Positions 33,471-40,585 of a stretch of DNA of 51,904 nt are shown here, piece after piece (position 1 is the first letter of the stretch; each line of letters starts with the position of its first letter). This stretch comes from SIG454 sp045646365 (GTDB lineage Bacteria; Bacillota; Clostridia; Monoglobales; Monoglobaceae): positions 1 through 51,904 of the forward strand of contig JAZRKP010000054.1 of NCBI GenBank assembly GCA_045646365.1, in the 5' to 3' direction. The notes under the pieces were generated by a model. It did no database searches. It worked only from the letters and a program-made list of their open reading frames with translations, and had not been told where the DNA came from. The position numbers and the translations under genes are program-made.

Positions 33471-34735
33471 TATCTGTAATCCTCCTCGTTAACTAATCTG
33501 TCAGGTGATAACACCTCAAGGTTTTCAGGCGGATTTCCGAAATCAGGAATATCAAGAACTTTTCCGCCCTGAAGAGCACTCTGGTGCGCAACAAGTCCGG
33601 GCAGGTTATATTTAGCCGCCTGCCAGGCATTAGTCGGAGAAAGCTTCCCTGTTGCATAAGCCTGACAGAAATCATCAACCATAAACTTATGTGTTCCGCC
33701 GTGACCTGTTATTATGCCGTCAAACTCTTTGGGAAGTCTGTTTACAATCTGAATCGGCGCTTCTGTATTCTGCCATTCACCGTTTAAAGCTCTGTTCATA
33801 AAGTTATCTTCGTTTTTGTGCGCCGTAACTTCAGAGGGGTTAATCAAGTCGCTGACATCCTCGTGAATGATGTGTCCCTTTTCGTCCATTTTAACATAGG
33901 AATGTTGAAGGAGTGAACATTCGTAAGATGCATCGGTGCAGTTAAATGTTGAAATATATGTTTCGGGGAAATGCCATGCAATACGACGGTTCTCGCTTAC
34001 TCTTAAAATACCGCCGTTATCAAGCTTTATAAGCATAGAACTGTTAGAAAATGGATTATCCCAGTAATTCATTCCTTTTCCAAAAATGTCCGGGTCAATT
34101 TTATCCTCATATCCAAATCCTGCAACCTTAACCGCTTTTGCGTTAACTGCAGACAATATCATTGAGGTGGAATGGGTCGGATAGAAGAATGGTGGGAGAC
34201 CTGCCATCATTTTCCACTTATCTCCCTCAGTATACTGGAACACATGGTAAAGGCGTTTCATATCGTGGTTATATTGAGCCTCGGCATAAACAAAGTCACC
34301 CATTTCGCCCGTTGCATATTGTTTACGGCAGTAAATGGAGGCAGGGCGGTATATTCCTGTTTCACCCATCATATATGTAAGACCTGTTTCATTAACAAGA
34401 CGGACAATTTCTAAAATATCCTCAATTTTAAGGGACATAGGAACGGCACTGTATACGTGTTTTCCGGCTTTTAGTGCATCTATTGCCATCTGACCGTGCA
34501 AATCACGTTGAGTGAAAATTGCAACAGCGTTAATTTCATCAGATGCTATGGCATCTTCAAAAGTATCAAAAATCATATCTGCATCAAATTTTTCTTTGAA
34601 GTCTTTAGCTCGTTCCGGGAATTTATCGCAAACGGCAACAAATTCAACTGCGGGATGAACCTTAAACAAAGGCACAAAGAAACTGCAGAACTGTCCGCAA
34701 CCGATAAAGGCAATCCTCAACTTTTCTTTCTTCAT
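33470..34735 (-). CDS. Gfo/Idh/MocA-family oxidoreductase
   Basis: This 421-residue protein has an N-terminal Rossmann NAD-binding motif (RIAFIGCGQFCSFFVPLF), AVAIFTQRDLHGQMAIDALKAGK and HVYSAVPMSLKIEDI, matching the glucose-fructose/inositol dehydrogenase superfamily. These oxidise or isomerise sugars and inositols. ATG 34735 is chosen because GGAGAG lies eight bases upstream; the in-frame GTG 34744 abuts that site. It is divergent from an AraC regulator, a likely controller. The substrate is unknown. Confidence 0.85.
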   Translation of the reverse strand: MKKEKLRIAFIGCGQFCSFFVPLFKVHPAVEFVAVCDKFPERAKDFKEKFDADMIFDTFEDAIASDEINAVAIFTQRDLHGQMAIDALKAGKHVYSAVPMSLKIEDILEIVRLVNETGLTYMMGETGIYRPASIYCRKQYATGEMGDFVYAEAQYNHDMKRLYHVFQYTEGDKWKMMAGLPPFFYPTHSTSMILSAVNAKAVKVAGFGYEDKIDPDIFGKGMNYWDNPFSNSSMLIKLDNGGILRVSENRRIAWHFPETYISTFNCTDASYECSLLQHSYVKMDEKGHIIHEDVSDLINPSEVTAHKNEDNFMNRALNGEWQNTEAPIQIVNRLPKEFDGIITGHGGTHKFMVDDFCQAYATGKLSPTNAWQAAKYNLPGLVAHQSALQGGKVLDIPDFGNPPENLEVLSPDRLVNEEDYR

Positions 34736-34850
34736 AACAATCACTCTCCAAAATCAAGTTTTTTATTTATTATAATACAAAGCATTTGTTTTGAAAATGT
34801 AAAAATGATGACTGTTTAATATATGGGTGTTGCATATTTTTAAATTCACC

Positions 34851-34879
34851 TTGAAAAATTGATATATAAATTGTATAAT
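34851..34879 (+). promoter_or_regulatory. Promoter for the AraC-DMT module (first copy)
   Basis: TTGAAA (34851-34856) and TATAAT (34874-34879) are separated by 17 bases, about 30 bases before the ATG at 34911. Confidence 0.7.
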
Positions 34880-34910
34880 AAATTCAGTATTTATGTAAAC
34901 AGGTGATATT

Positions 34911-35753
34911 ATGAGCTATGATACCGAAAGATACAGTATGGATAAATTGTCCAATCAAAGTCTTTCTGTCATTGAGTGTGGACTGCAGATTTGCCACAGC
35001 GGTCATTCAAGCGGAAGACTTGTTTACCCTGACTATTCCGCCCATTTTATTTTAGAGGGCAAAGGGACATACTCTGTAAACGGCAAAACCTATGAGCTTG
35101 AGGCAGGCCAAGGATTTATGATTACGCCGAATATTCCCAATATTTATATTGCTGATAAAAACGAGCCGTGGCGGTATATTTATGCAACCTTTAAAGGGAT
35201 TGATGCAACAACCTTGGTGCATAACGCAGGTCTTGATGATGAAAATGTTATTTTTTCATTCCCAATGACTGATGAGGTTGTCAATAATCTTAAAAATATG
35301 CACGCAGCAGGAAGAGATTATCTTTCAAAAGGGTATGACATTTTGGGGTATTTCCTGCTTGCAATGAGCCATCTTGTTAAGGCAAACAGTGAGAAAAAGC
35401 AAAGCGGTTTATCTTCGGGGAAATATGTTAATTTAGCCTGTTCTTATATAGAAGACCATATGACATACGATATTTCTATTCAGGATGTTGCGGACTATGT
35501 AAAGATTGACCGCTCTCATCTTTACAGATTATTTATGAAATATCTGGGCGTTTCTCCGTCAAAATATCTTACTGATGTGCGAATGAAACGAGCGATTGAC
35601 CTAATGGAATATGACACTCTTTCCATAAATGAGATAGCACTATCTTCGGGTTTTTACGATTTGTCACATTTTTCAAAAATATTTAGTTCAAAGTTCGGGA
35701 TGTCTCCGGGAAAATATCAAAAAGAAAAAATACAAAACAGAGGTGAAATTTAA
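34911..35753 (+). CDS. AraC-family transcriptional regulator (cupin + HTH)
   Basis: This 280-residue regulator has an N-terminal cupin (HFILEGKGTYSVNGKTYELEAGQGFMI, about residues 44-72) and a C-terminal AraC domain ending NEIALSSGFYDLSHFSKIFSSKFGMSPGKYQ. Its last base overlaps the ATG start of the DMT permease gene. The residues from HFIL onward align closely with the second half of the chimera at 37678, so the two are paralogues. It probably regulates its own permease or the divergent oxidoreductase. Confidence 0.87.
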   Translation: MSYDTERYSMDKLSNQSLSVIECGLQICHSGHSSGRLVYPDYSAHFILEGKGTYSVNGKTYELEAGQGFMITPNIPNIYIADKNEPWRYIYATFKGIDATTLVHNAGLDDENVIFSFPMTDEVVNNLKNMHAAGRDYLSKGYDILGYFLLAMSHLVKANSEKKQSGLSSGKYVNLACSYIEDHMTYDISIQDVADYVKIDRSHLYRLFMKYLGVSPSKYLTDVRMKRAIDLMEYDTLSINEIALSSGFYDLSHFSKIFSSKFGMSPGKYQKEKIQNRGEI

Positions 35754-36655
35754 TGGAATATGTTTTAATGACGATTTCAATTTTGTTTTCGGTAGTAAAT
35801 GCAGGTTTGCTCCGTAGCTTTGCAAATAAGACAAAGGATAATAAATACAGTTCATTTATTTTTAATGCAGGAGTCAGCGTTGTCTGGATGATGATTTTGA
35901 CTGTATGGCTTTTAATTTCGGGAGATAACAAAATCAGTACAACCGCGGTTATATACGGTGTTGTTTACGGAATAATTCTCGGATTGTTTTTATTATTCAA
36001 AATGCGCGCAACGGCAGAGGGGCCTGTTTCGCTCACAACTCTTATAGGTAGCTGTGCGTTTATTATTGCAACGGGATTCAGTGTTTTTTATGCAGGAGAA
36101 TCAGTAAGTTTTATTCAGCTAATGGGAATGGGATTGTTGCTTATATCATTAGTGCTTTGTATAAATCCGAAAAAGAGCGGAGAAAAGCTGACCGGAAAAT
36201 GGTTTTTAAACTGCTTTGTGTTCTTCTTTGTTGGAGGACTTGTGGGAATTTTATATAAGCTTTTCGGAAAATCCACCGCATCGGAGCAGGTTAACACAAT
36301 GATTCTTGTTGCCTCTGTTGTGTCGGGAATATTCTTCATATCAGGCGGATTTGTAGAGGCGAAGAAAAATCATAGAAAGATGGAAAAACCAACACGGCTT
36401 GTTCTTTTATATATGCTACTTTGCGGAATAGCAGGGTGCATATACATAAGACTTAATGTTTCACTGTCGAAAGTTATTCCTGGAGCAATTTTCTTCCCGG
36501 TCAGCAACGGCGGAATGGTTATTTTGTCAACTATAATGGGCAAAATCTTATTCGGAGAAAAGCTTAAACCAATACAGATAACGGGCATAGTTATAGGACT
36601 TATCGCAATAGTTATAAACGGTTGCGGCGATGTTTTGCTTGAAATGATTAAGTGA
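35753..36655 (+). CDS. DMT-superfamily (EamA-like) permease, copy 1
   Basis: This 300-residue protein has about ten membrane helices in two repeated halves, with GPVSLTTLIGSCAFIIATGF in the first and RLNVSLSKVIPGAIFFPVSN in the second, as in drug/metabolite exporters and the glucose/ribose porter branch. It is paralogous throughout to the protein at 38883, sharing LNPKKSGEKL-type and GEKLKPIQ segments. It is translationally coupled to the AraC gene. The substrate is unknown; a sugar or sugar acid is plausible. Confidence 0.82.
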   Translation: MEYVLMTISILFSVVNAGLLRSFANKTKDNKYSSFIFNAGVSVVWMMILTVWLLISGDNKISTTAVIYGVVYGIILGLFLLFKMRATAEGPVSLTTLIGSCAFIIATGFSVFYAGESVSFIQLMGMGLLLISLVLCINPKKSGEKLTGKWFLNCFVFFFVGGLVGILYKLFGKSTASEQVNTMILVASVVSGIFFISGGFVEAKKNHRKMEKPTRLVLLYMLLCGIAGCIYIRLNVSLSKVIPGAIFFPVSNGGMVILSTIMGKILFGEKLKPIQITGIVIGLIAIVINGCGDVLLEMIK

Positions 36656-36728
36656 CCGTGATGAAAATATACATAGTAAGTTGATGCTTGGCAGAAGACA
36701 GGATGTATAAGGAGCGAAAAGATGAAAA

Positions 36729-37544
36729 TTACATAAAAGAATTTTTATAAGCAGAGGGAGACTTGGATGTATATTTTTTGAACAGGCGGCTGAAATAATT
36801 CTGGTCAGAAATCCCTACCTGTTCACTTATTTCAGATATAGATAGGTCTGTGTTCTCAAGGAGTTCACAGGCTTTTTTTATTTTAACTCCAATAAAATAT
36901 GCCTGTGGACTCTGTCCTGTACATTCTTTAAAAAGATGCGAAAATCTACTTGTGCTGAGGTTACATTCCGTTGCATATTTCTTGATAGCCAAAGGCTTGT
37001 CATAGTTACGAATCATGTCTCTGCACGCCTTTTCTATGGGGTATATATTTTTCTCCTGTGAATATGGTTTTAAAGAAAGTCTTTTTGAGGCAAAAATTGC
37101 AAGCAGGGTAGAGAGATATCCGCTGCAAAGTTGATGAGAATAGGGTTTACGAGCAAAATATTCCTCAATCATTCTTTTAAAAAGCGATTCGGCATGGGAT
37201 GATTCCCCCACATAAAAATACCGCTTAGTTAAATTGAGGTTTTTCAGCATATCGAGACACCCAACACCGCTGAAATGAACATAATAAGAGGTTGAGCGAA
37301 TATCTTTGTTGAAATGATATTGTTGTCTTTCGTGAGGAAGATAGATGATAACCGAGCCTGCCTCAACAGGGGTTGTTATCCCGTTTTCCGTCATAAAGCA
37401 ACAACCTTCGGTGATGAAAAGCAGGTGAAAATCACTCCTTCCGTTTTCACGAAGAGAACCAATATCTCTGCCGAAAAGATGCTGACAGTCACAACTGTTT
37501 ACATGAATATATTCCATAGATTGATATTCGCTGGAGAAAGCCAA
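36729..37544 (-). CDS. AraC-family transcriptional regulator
   Basis: This 271-residue regulator has a cupin-like sensor (FLFITEGCCFMTENGITTPVEAGSVII region) and a C-terminal AraC domain (AIKKYATECNLSTSRFSHLF, then SISEISEQVGISDQNYFSRLF). The start is TTG at 37544, supported by AGAGGTG seven bases upstream on the minus strand; an ATG ten codons downstream is the alternative. It is divergent from the NagB-AraC chimera. Confidence 0.83.
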   Translation of the reverse strand: MAFSSEYQSMEYIHVNSCDCQHLFGRDIGSLRENGRSDFHLLFITEGCCFMTENGITTPVEAGSVIIYLPHERQQYHFNKDIRSTSYYVHFSGVGCLDMLKNLNLTKRYFYVGESSHAESLFKRMIEEYFARKPYSHQLCSGYLSTLLAIFASKRLSLKPYSQEKNIYPIEKACRDMIRNYDKPLAIKKYATECNLSTSRFSHLFKECTGQSPQAYFIGVKIKKACELLENTDLSISEISEQVGISDQNYFSRLFKKYTSKSPSAYKNSFM

Positions 37545-37564
37545 TTATAATCACCTCTAATCAA

Positions 37565-37593
37565 ATTATATTACAAATACTTTATTGTGTCAA
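37565..37593 (-). promoter_or_regulatory. Promoter for the minus-strand AraC gene at 36.7 kb
   Basis: On the minus strand a perfect TTGACA (37593-37588) and a perfect TATAAT (37570-37565) are 17 bases apart. Confidence 0.85.
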
Positions 37594-37677
37594 TAGCGGA
37601 TTTGTGCTAAAAAATAGCGTGCGAGTCTATATACTTTATTTTTTCTGTGTGATATTATAATGATGGAGGTGTTAATT

Positions 37678-38877
37678 ATGATAGATATTAACAGAATACC
37701 GAGAGAAGAGCTCGGAAAAGATTGTCCTATTGAACTCAGAGTTTGCGATACGGAAGTAGATATGTACTGGCGTGTGGCAATAGATGTTCTTGAGACAATA
37801 GTTGAGAATAATAAGAAAGGTGAGCCAACTTTGATGGTTGTACCTTATGGCCCTGTTGGACCATACAGCAGAATTGCTTATCTGGTGAATAAATACCGTG
37901 TAAGCCTTAAAAATTGTACATTTATAAATATGGACGAATATCTTACAGATGATAAAAAGTATATTGATAAAGATGACCCGCTTTCATTCAGGGGCGGAAT
38001 GGAAAGAGCGTTTTACGGTCTTGTTGATGATGAACTTAATGTTCTTCCGGAAAACAGATATTTCCCTGACCCTGAAAATCCCGGAAAGGTAATGGAACTT
38101 ATCGAAAAATTCGGAAAGCTTGATATGGTTTTTGGCGGAGTTGGTATCAATGGTCACTATGCGGTTCACTTTATTCTTAAAGGAAAAGGATTTTATACCA
38201 TAAACGGAAAAACCTTTGAACTTGGAGAGGGTCAGGGGTTTTTAATTCCTCCAAACATTCCTAACACATATAGGGTTGACGAAAACGAGCCGTGGACATA
38301 TATTTATGCAATTTTTTATGGTCTTGATGACGAGGCACTGGTGCATTATGCGGGATTCGATAGCAGTCATCTTACTTTTGACTATGATATGACAAAGGAT
38401 ATGCTTCACGATCTTTATGCAATGTACCATGCGGGTGAGAATACAGGAACAAAGGGCTATGATGTAACAGGATATTTTCTTGTTATAATGAGCAGACTTG
38501 TAAAGGCTAAATCGGAAAGGCTTGGTGACAGTTACCTGCCGGAACACTATGTTTCAAAAGCAGTATCCTATATGGAGGATAATTATCCGTATAATATAAA
38601 AATAACCGATATTGCAGACTATGTTGGGATTAACCGCGTATATCTGCATAAGCTTTTTGTTAAAAGTATGGGGAGTGGACCTGCAAAATACCTTACAGAG
38701 CTTCGGCTTAAAAAGACTGAAACTTTAATGGAGGACGAGAATTTATCGCTTAGTGATATAGCACTTTCAACGGGATTTTATGATATTTCGCATTTTTCTA
38801 AGGCTTTCACTGCAAAGTATGGAATCCCTCCGGGGAAATATCGGCTTAATAAAAAGGAAGAGAAAGAAAGGGGATAA
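37678..38877 (+). CDS. In-frame chimera: NagB-like sugar isomerase front half + AraC cupin/HTH
   Basis: This 399-residue protein joins two unrelated genes. Residues 1-160 are the front of a glucosamine-6-phosphate isomerase-like protein: PYGPVGPYSRIAY in the phosphate-loop position, FINMDEYL with the catalytic Asp, and FGGVGINGH ending at His160. NagB proteins continue for about 100 residues beyond this motif; here the sequence switches directly to HFILKGKGFYTINGKTFEL, the middle of the AraC cupin strand found in its paralogue at 34911. Residues about 294-390 are an intact AraC domain. The NagB part cannot be a complete enzyme. ATG 37678 is chosen because GGAGGT lies seven bases upstream. It could be a deletion fusion, a functional innovation or an assembly join. 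Confidence 0.85.
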   Translation: MIDINRIPREELGKDCPIELRVCDTEVDMYWRVAIDVLETIVENNKKGEPTLMVVPYGPVGPYSRIAYLVNKYRVSLKNCTFINMDEYLTDDKKYIDKDDPLSFRGGMERAFYGLVDDELNVLPENRYFPDPENPGKVMELIEKFGKLDMVFGGVGINGHYAVHFILKGKGFYTINGKTFELGEGQGFLIPPNIPNTYRVDENEPWTYIYAIFYGLDDEALVHYAGFDSSHLTFDYDMTKDMLHDLYAMYHAGENTGTKGYDVTGYFLVIMSRLVKAKSERLGDSYLPEHYVSKAVSYMEDNYPYNIKITDIADYVGINRVYLHKLFVKSMGSGPAKYLTELRLKKTETLMEDENLSLSDIALSTGFYDISHFSKAFTAKYGIPPGKYRLNKKEEKERG

Positions 38878-38882
38878 TTTTT

Positions 38883-39797
38883 ATGTCAATGACAGTTGCA
38901 TATCTTTTGATGACGATAGCAATTTTATTTACTGCGGTAAGCAGTTGTATTCTTCACAAATTTAATAATAAGGGAATTGAAACAACAGGAGATTTATTTT
39001 TCTTTAATTCAGGGATAAGCTTTATCTGGACGGTTATCATGACTTGCTGGTTTTTTGCTTCCGGTGAGGTGGCAATAAGTCCCGCTGCATTGGTGTTTGG
39101 AACAATTTATGGCGTTTTGCTGTGTGCTTTTTTATATTTTAAAACAACAGCACTTACCACAGGCCCCGTATCGCTTACAACTCTGATAAGTTGTTGTGCT
39201 TTTGTGATTGCAACAGGATTTGGTGTGGTTTATGCCAATGAAAAGGTTAATATTTTTCAGATTATCGGAATGCTGATGTTGCTTGTTTCGCTTGTTTTGT
39301 GTGTTAATCCCAAGAAAAGTGGTGAAAAGCTTACTGTTAAATGGTTTGTGTATGCGTTTTTGTTCTTCCTTGCAGGTGGTTTTGTTGGAATTTTCTATAA
39401 GGTATTTGGAAAATCCTCTGCTTCGGTTGAAGTCAATGGAATGATGCTGACGGCTGCGGTTGTATCAATGGTTATGTTTGGAATATTTGGTGTTGTAATA
39501 AATAAAGGAACAGGAAAACCAATGCCTAAAATAAGAAAAAGTGCTTTGATATACATACTTTTAGCAGGTGCAACAAGTTGTATTTATATCAGACTCAATG
39601 TGTCGCTTTCAGCAGTAATTCCGAGTGCAGTATTTTTCCCGGTAAGTAATGGCTCAACGGTTATTTTATCGACAATTGCAGGCAAGTTTTTGTTTGGTGA
39701 AAAATTAAAGCCGATTCAAACCATTGGTATAATAATTGGTTTTGCGGCAATTATAATAACAGGTTGCGGCCAGGCAATATTTGAGTTGATTGTATAA
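38883..39797 (+). CDS. DMT-superfamily (EamA-like) permease, copy 2
   Basis: This 304-residue protein has ten membrane helices and is a paralogue of the permease at 35753, sharing GPVSLTTLI, NPKKSGEKLT, SCIYIRLNVSLS and FGEKLKPIQ. It lies five bases after the chimera, repeating the regulator-permease order. The substrate is unknown. It is the last gene before a gene-poor region of repeats and tRNA fragments. Confidence 0.82.
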   Translation: MSMTVAYLLMTIAILFTAVSSCILHKFNNKGIETTGDLFFFNSGISFIWTVIMTCWFFASGEVAISPAALVFGTIYGVLLCAFLYFKTTALTTGPVSLTTLISCCAFVIATGFGVVYANEKVNIFQIIGMLMLLVSLVLCVNPKKSGEKLTVKWFVYAFLFFLAGGFVGIFYKVFGKSSASVEVNGMMLTAAVVSMVMFGIFGVVINKGTGKPMPKIRKSALIYILLAGATSCIYIRLNVSLSAVIPSAVFFPVSNGSTVILSTIAGKFLFGEKLKPIQTIGIIIGFAAIIITGCGQAIFELIV

Positions 39798-39869
39798 AAG
39801 TGAGAAAAAGGGGCCATGACAAAAAAATTTTACATGAGCCTCGGATTGGCGTTTCAAGGAGAATAGTAA

Positions 39870-39995
39870 ATGGTTTGGTTGCCGCATTACCGAATATATA
39901 TCAAGGTACATTTTACAATAAATATACATAAATTTGACGATAACCCCATAAGTTTAACGAATACACATAAATGTAACGATTACCCACAAATTTAA
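39870..39995 (+). CDS. Possible 41-residue small protein over a repeat array
   Basis: An ATG at 39870 has a good AAGGAGA ribosome-binding site eight bases upstream and stays open for 41 codons, starting MVWLPHYRIYIKVHF. Its second half is the translation of four 19-20 base DNA repeats whose unit length is not a multiple of three, which argues against protein selection. A terminator follows at 40014. It may be the remnant of a mobile element end rather than a gene. Confidence 0.2.
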   Translation: MVWLPHYRIYIKVHFTINIHKFDDNPISLTNTHKCNDYPQI

Positions 39996-40002
39996 CGATT
40001 GC
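39927..40002 (+). repeat. Four tandem 18-20 bp direct repeats
   Basis: Units start at 39927, 39947, 39966 and 39985 with consensus CATAAATTTAACGATTACCC. They are imperfect and tandem without unique spacers. Clustered 20-bp repeats like these can be transposase- or integrase-binding ends (for example IS21-type termini) or regulator sites; nothing else of an insertion sequence is present. Confidence 0.75.
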
Positions 40003-40013
40003 AAAAATGTGAG

Positions 40014-40056
40014 TCCACCAAAAGGTCAATGTGACCTCTTTGGTGGATGTGTTTTT
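40014..40056 (+). terminator. Terminator downstream of the repeats
   Basis: TCCACCAAAAGGTCA (40014-40028) pairs with TGACCTCTTTGGTGGA (40032-40047, one bulge) and is followed by TGTGTTTTT. Its left arm matches the terminator at 32885. Confidence 0.85.
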
Positions 40057-40074
40057 GTAGATTTGAAAGTCTAT

Positions 40075-40113
40075 AAAAAGCTGAAAATCCCTTAATATCA
40101 AGGAATTTTCAGC
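40075..40113 (-). terminator. Minus-strand terminator-like hairpin
   Basis: GCTGAAAAT-CCTT and AAGG-ATTTTCAGC pair (40080-40113); read on the minus strand the stem is followed by TTTTT. It is the last of three consecutive minus-strand terminators in this region. Confidence 0.65.
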
Positions 40114-40120
40114 AAAAAAT

Positions 40121-40154
40121 AAAAGTGCTTATTTGTATCAAAATAAGCACTTTT
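40121..40154 (-). terminator. Minus-strand terminator after a tRNA-like fragment
   Basis: AAAAGTGCTTATTT (40121-40134) and AAATAAGCACTTTT (40141-40154) form a 14-bp stem. On the minus strand it follows a tRNA 3'-end-like sequence and is trailed by ATTTTTT. Confidence 0.7.
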
Positions 40155-40157
40155 ATG

Positions 40158-40188
40158 TGGAGGAGGGAGATGGGATTCGTACCTATGG
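40158..40188 (-). other. Degenerate tRNA-Ser-like 3' end
   Basis: Read on the minus strand, GGTACGAATCCC followed by ATCTCCCTCCTCCA resembles the T-arm and acceptor of a tRNA-Ser (acceptor TCCCTCC, T-loop TACGAAT instead of TTCGAAT, ending CCA). The 5' part of the tRNA is absent, and base spacing is off by one. Immediately downstream comes a terminator, as after a real tRNA. It may be a second attachment-site remnant. Confidence 0.35.
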
Positions 40189-40342
40189 GGTTGCCATAAG
40201 TAATACACTAAGCTTAAATCTCATAGCTTTAAAATTTATAGTCGAAAATAAAAGAGAAACCGACGGAGCCGCCCAAAAACCGTCCAAAAAGTTTGGTCTA
40301 AATCGGTCTACTTCGGTAATAAACTTTAGTTTTAAAAACATG

Positions 40343-40377
40343 AAAAAGCCTTGTCATTGCAGTAATGACAAGGCTTT
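40343..40377 (-). terminator. Minus-strand terminator after the tRNA-Met fragment
   Basis: AAAGCCTTGTCATT and AATGACAAGGCTTT form a perfect 14-bp stem (40345-40358 and 40364-40377). On the minus strand it is followed by TTTTTC, as expected after a tRNA gene. Confidence 0.8.
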
Positions 40378-40382
40378 CCTTG

Positions 40383-40428
40383 TGGGTGCAGGGACAGGAT
40401 TTGAACCTGCGACCTCCGGGTTATGAGC
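40383..40428 (-). other. 3' half of a tRNA-Met (CAT): putative integration (att) site
   Basis: On the minus strand the sequence runs from the anticodon loop CTCATAA through CCCGG, variable loop AGGTC, T-arm GCAGG-TTCAAAT-CCTGT, acceptor CCCTGCA, C and CCA. The matching 5' half is missing: the sequence before the anticodon loop (CACAAAG) cannot pair with CCCGG. Identity ending exactly at the anticodon loop is the hallmark of tyrosine-recombinase attachment sites in tRNA genes. A terminator follows. No integrase is in the window. Confidence 0.75.
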
Positions 40429-40555
40429 TTTGTGAGCCTTGTCCCGTTTTGGCCTGCTTGAGTCCAAGAAACCCTGTTATGACGCACTATTTACGCCACT
40501 TTTAAAATCTTTATCTCTAAAAACCCCATAAACAAAAGACATCATTTTGGGGTAC

Positions 40556-40579
40556 AATTGTCGTATGAATTGTCGTATG
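40556..40579 (+). repeat. Perfect tandem 12-bp repeat
   Basis: AATTGTCGTATG occurs twice head to tail, just beyond the 3' end of the helicase-XRE gene and about 130 bases from the tRNA-Met fragment. It may be an integrase arm-type site; this is inference. Confidence 0.8.
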
Positions 40580-40585
40580 CTTAAA

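Noticed and set aside
39927..40002. CRISPR array
   Set aside because: The repeats are tandem without unique spacers, imperfect and only four; no cas genes are present.
40133..40426. 97-codon open frame ending GFEPATSGL
   Set aside because: This ending is the classic spurious translation across an antisense tRNA 3' end; the frame crosses two terminators.
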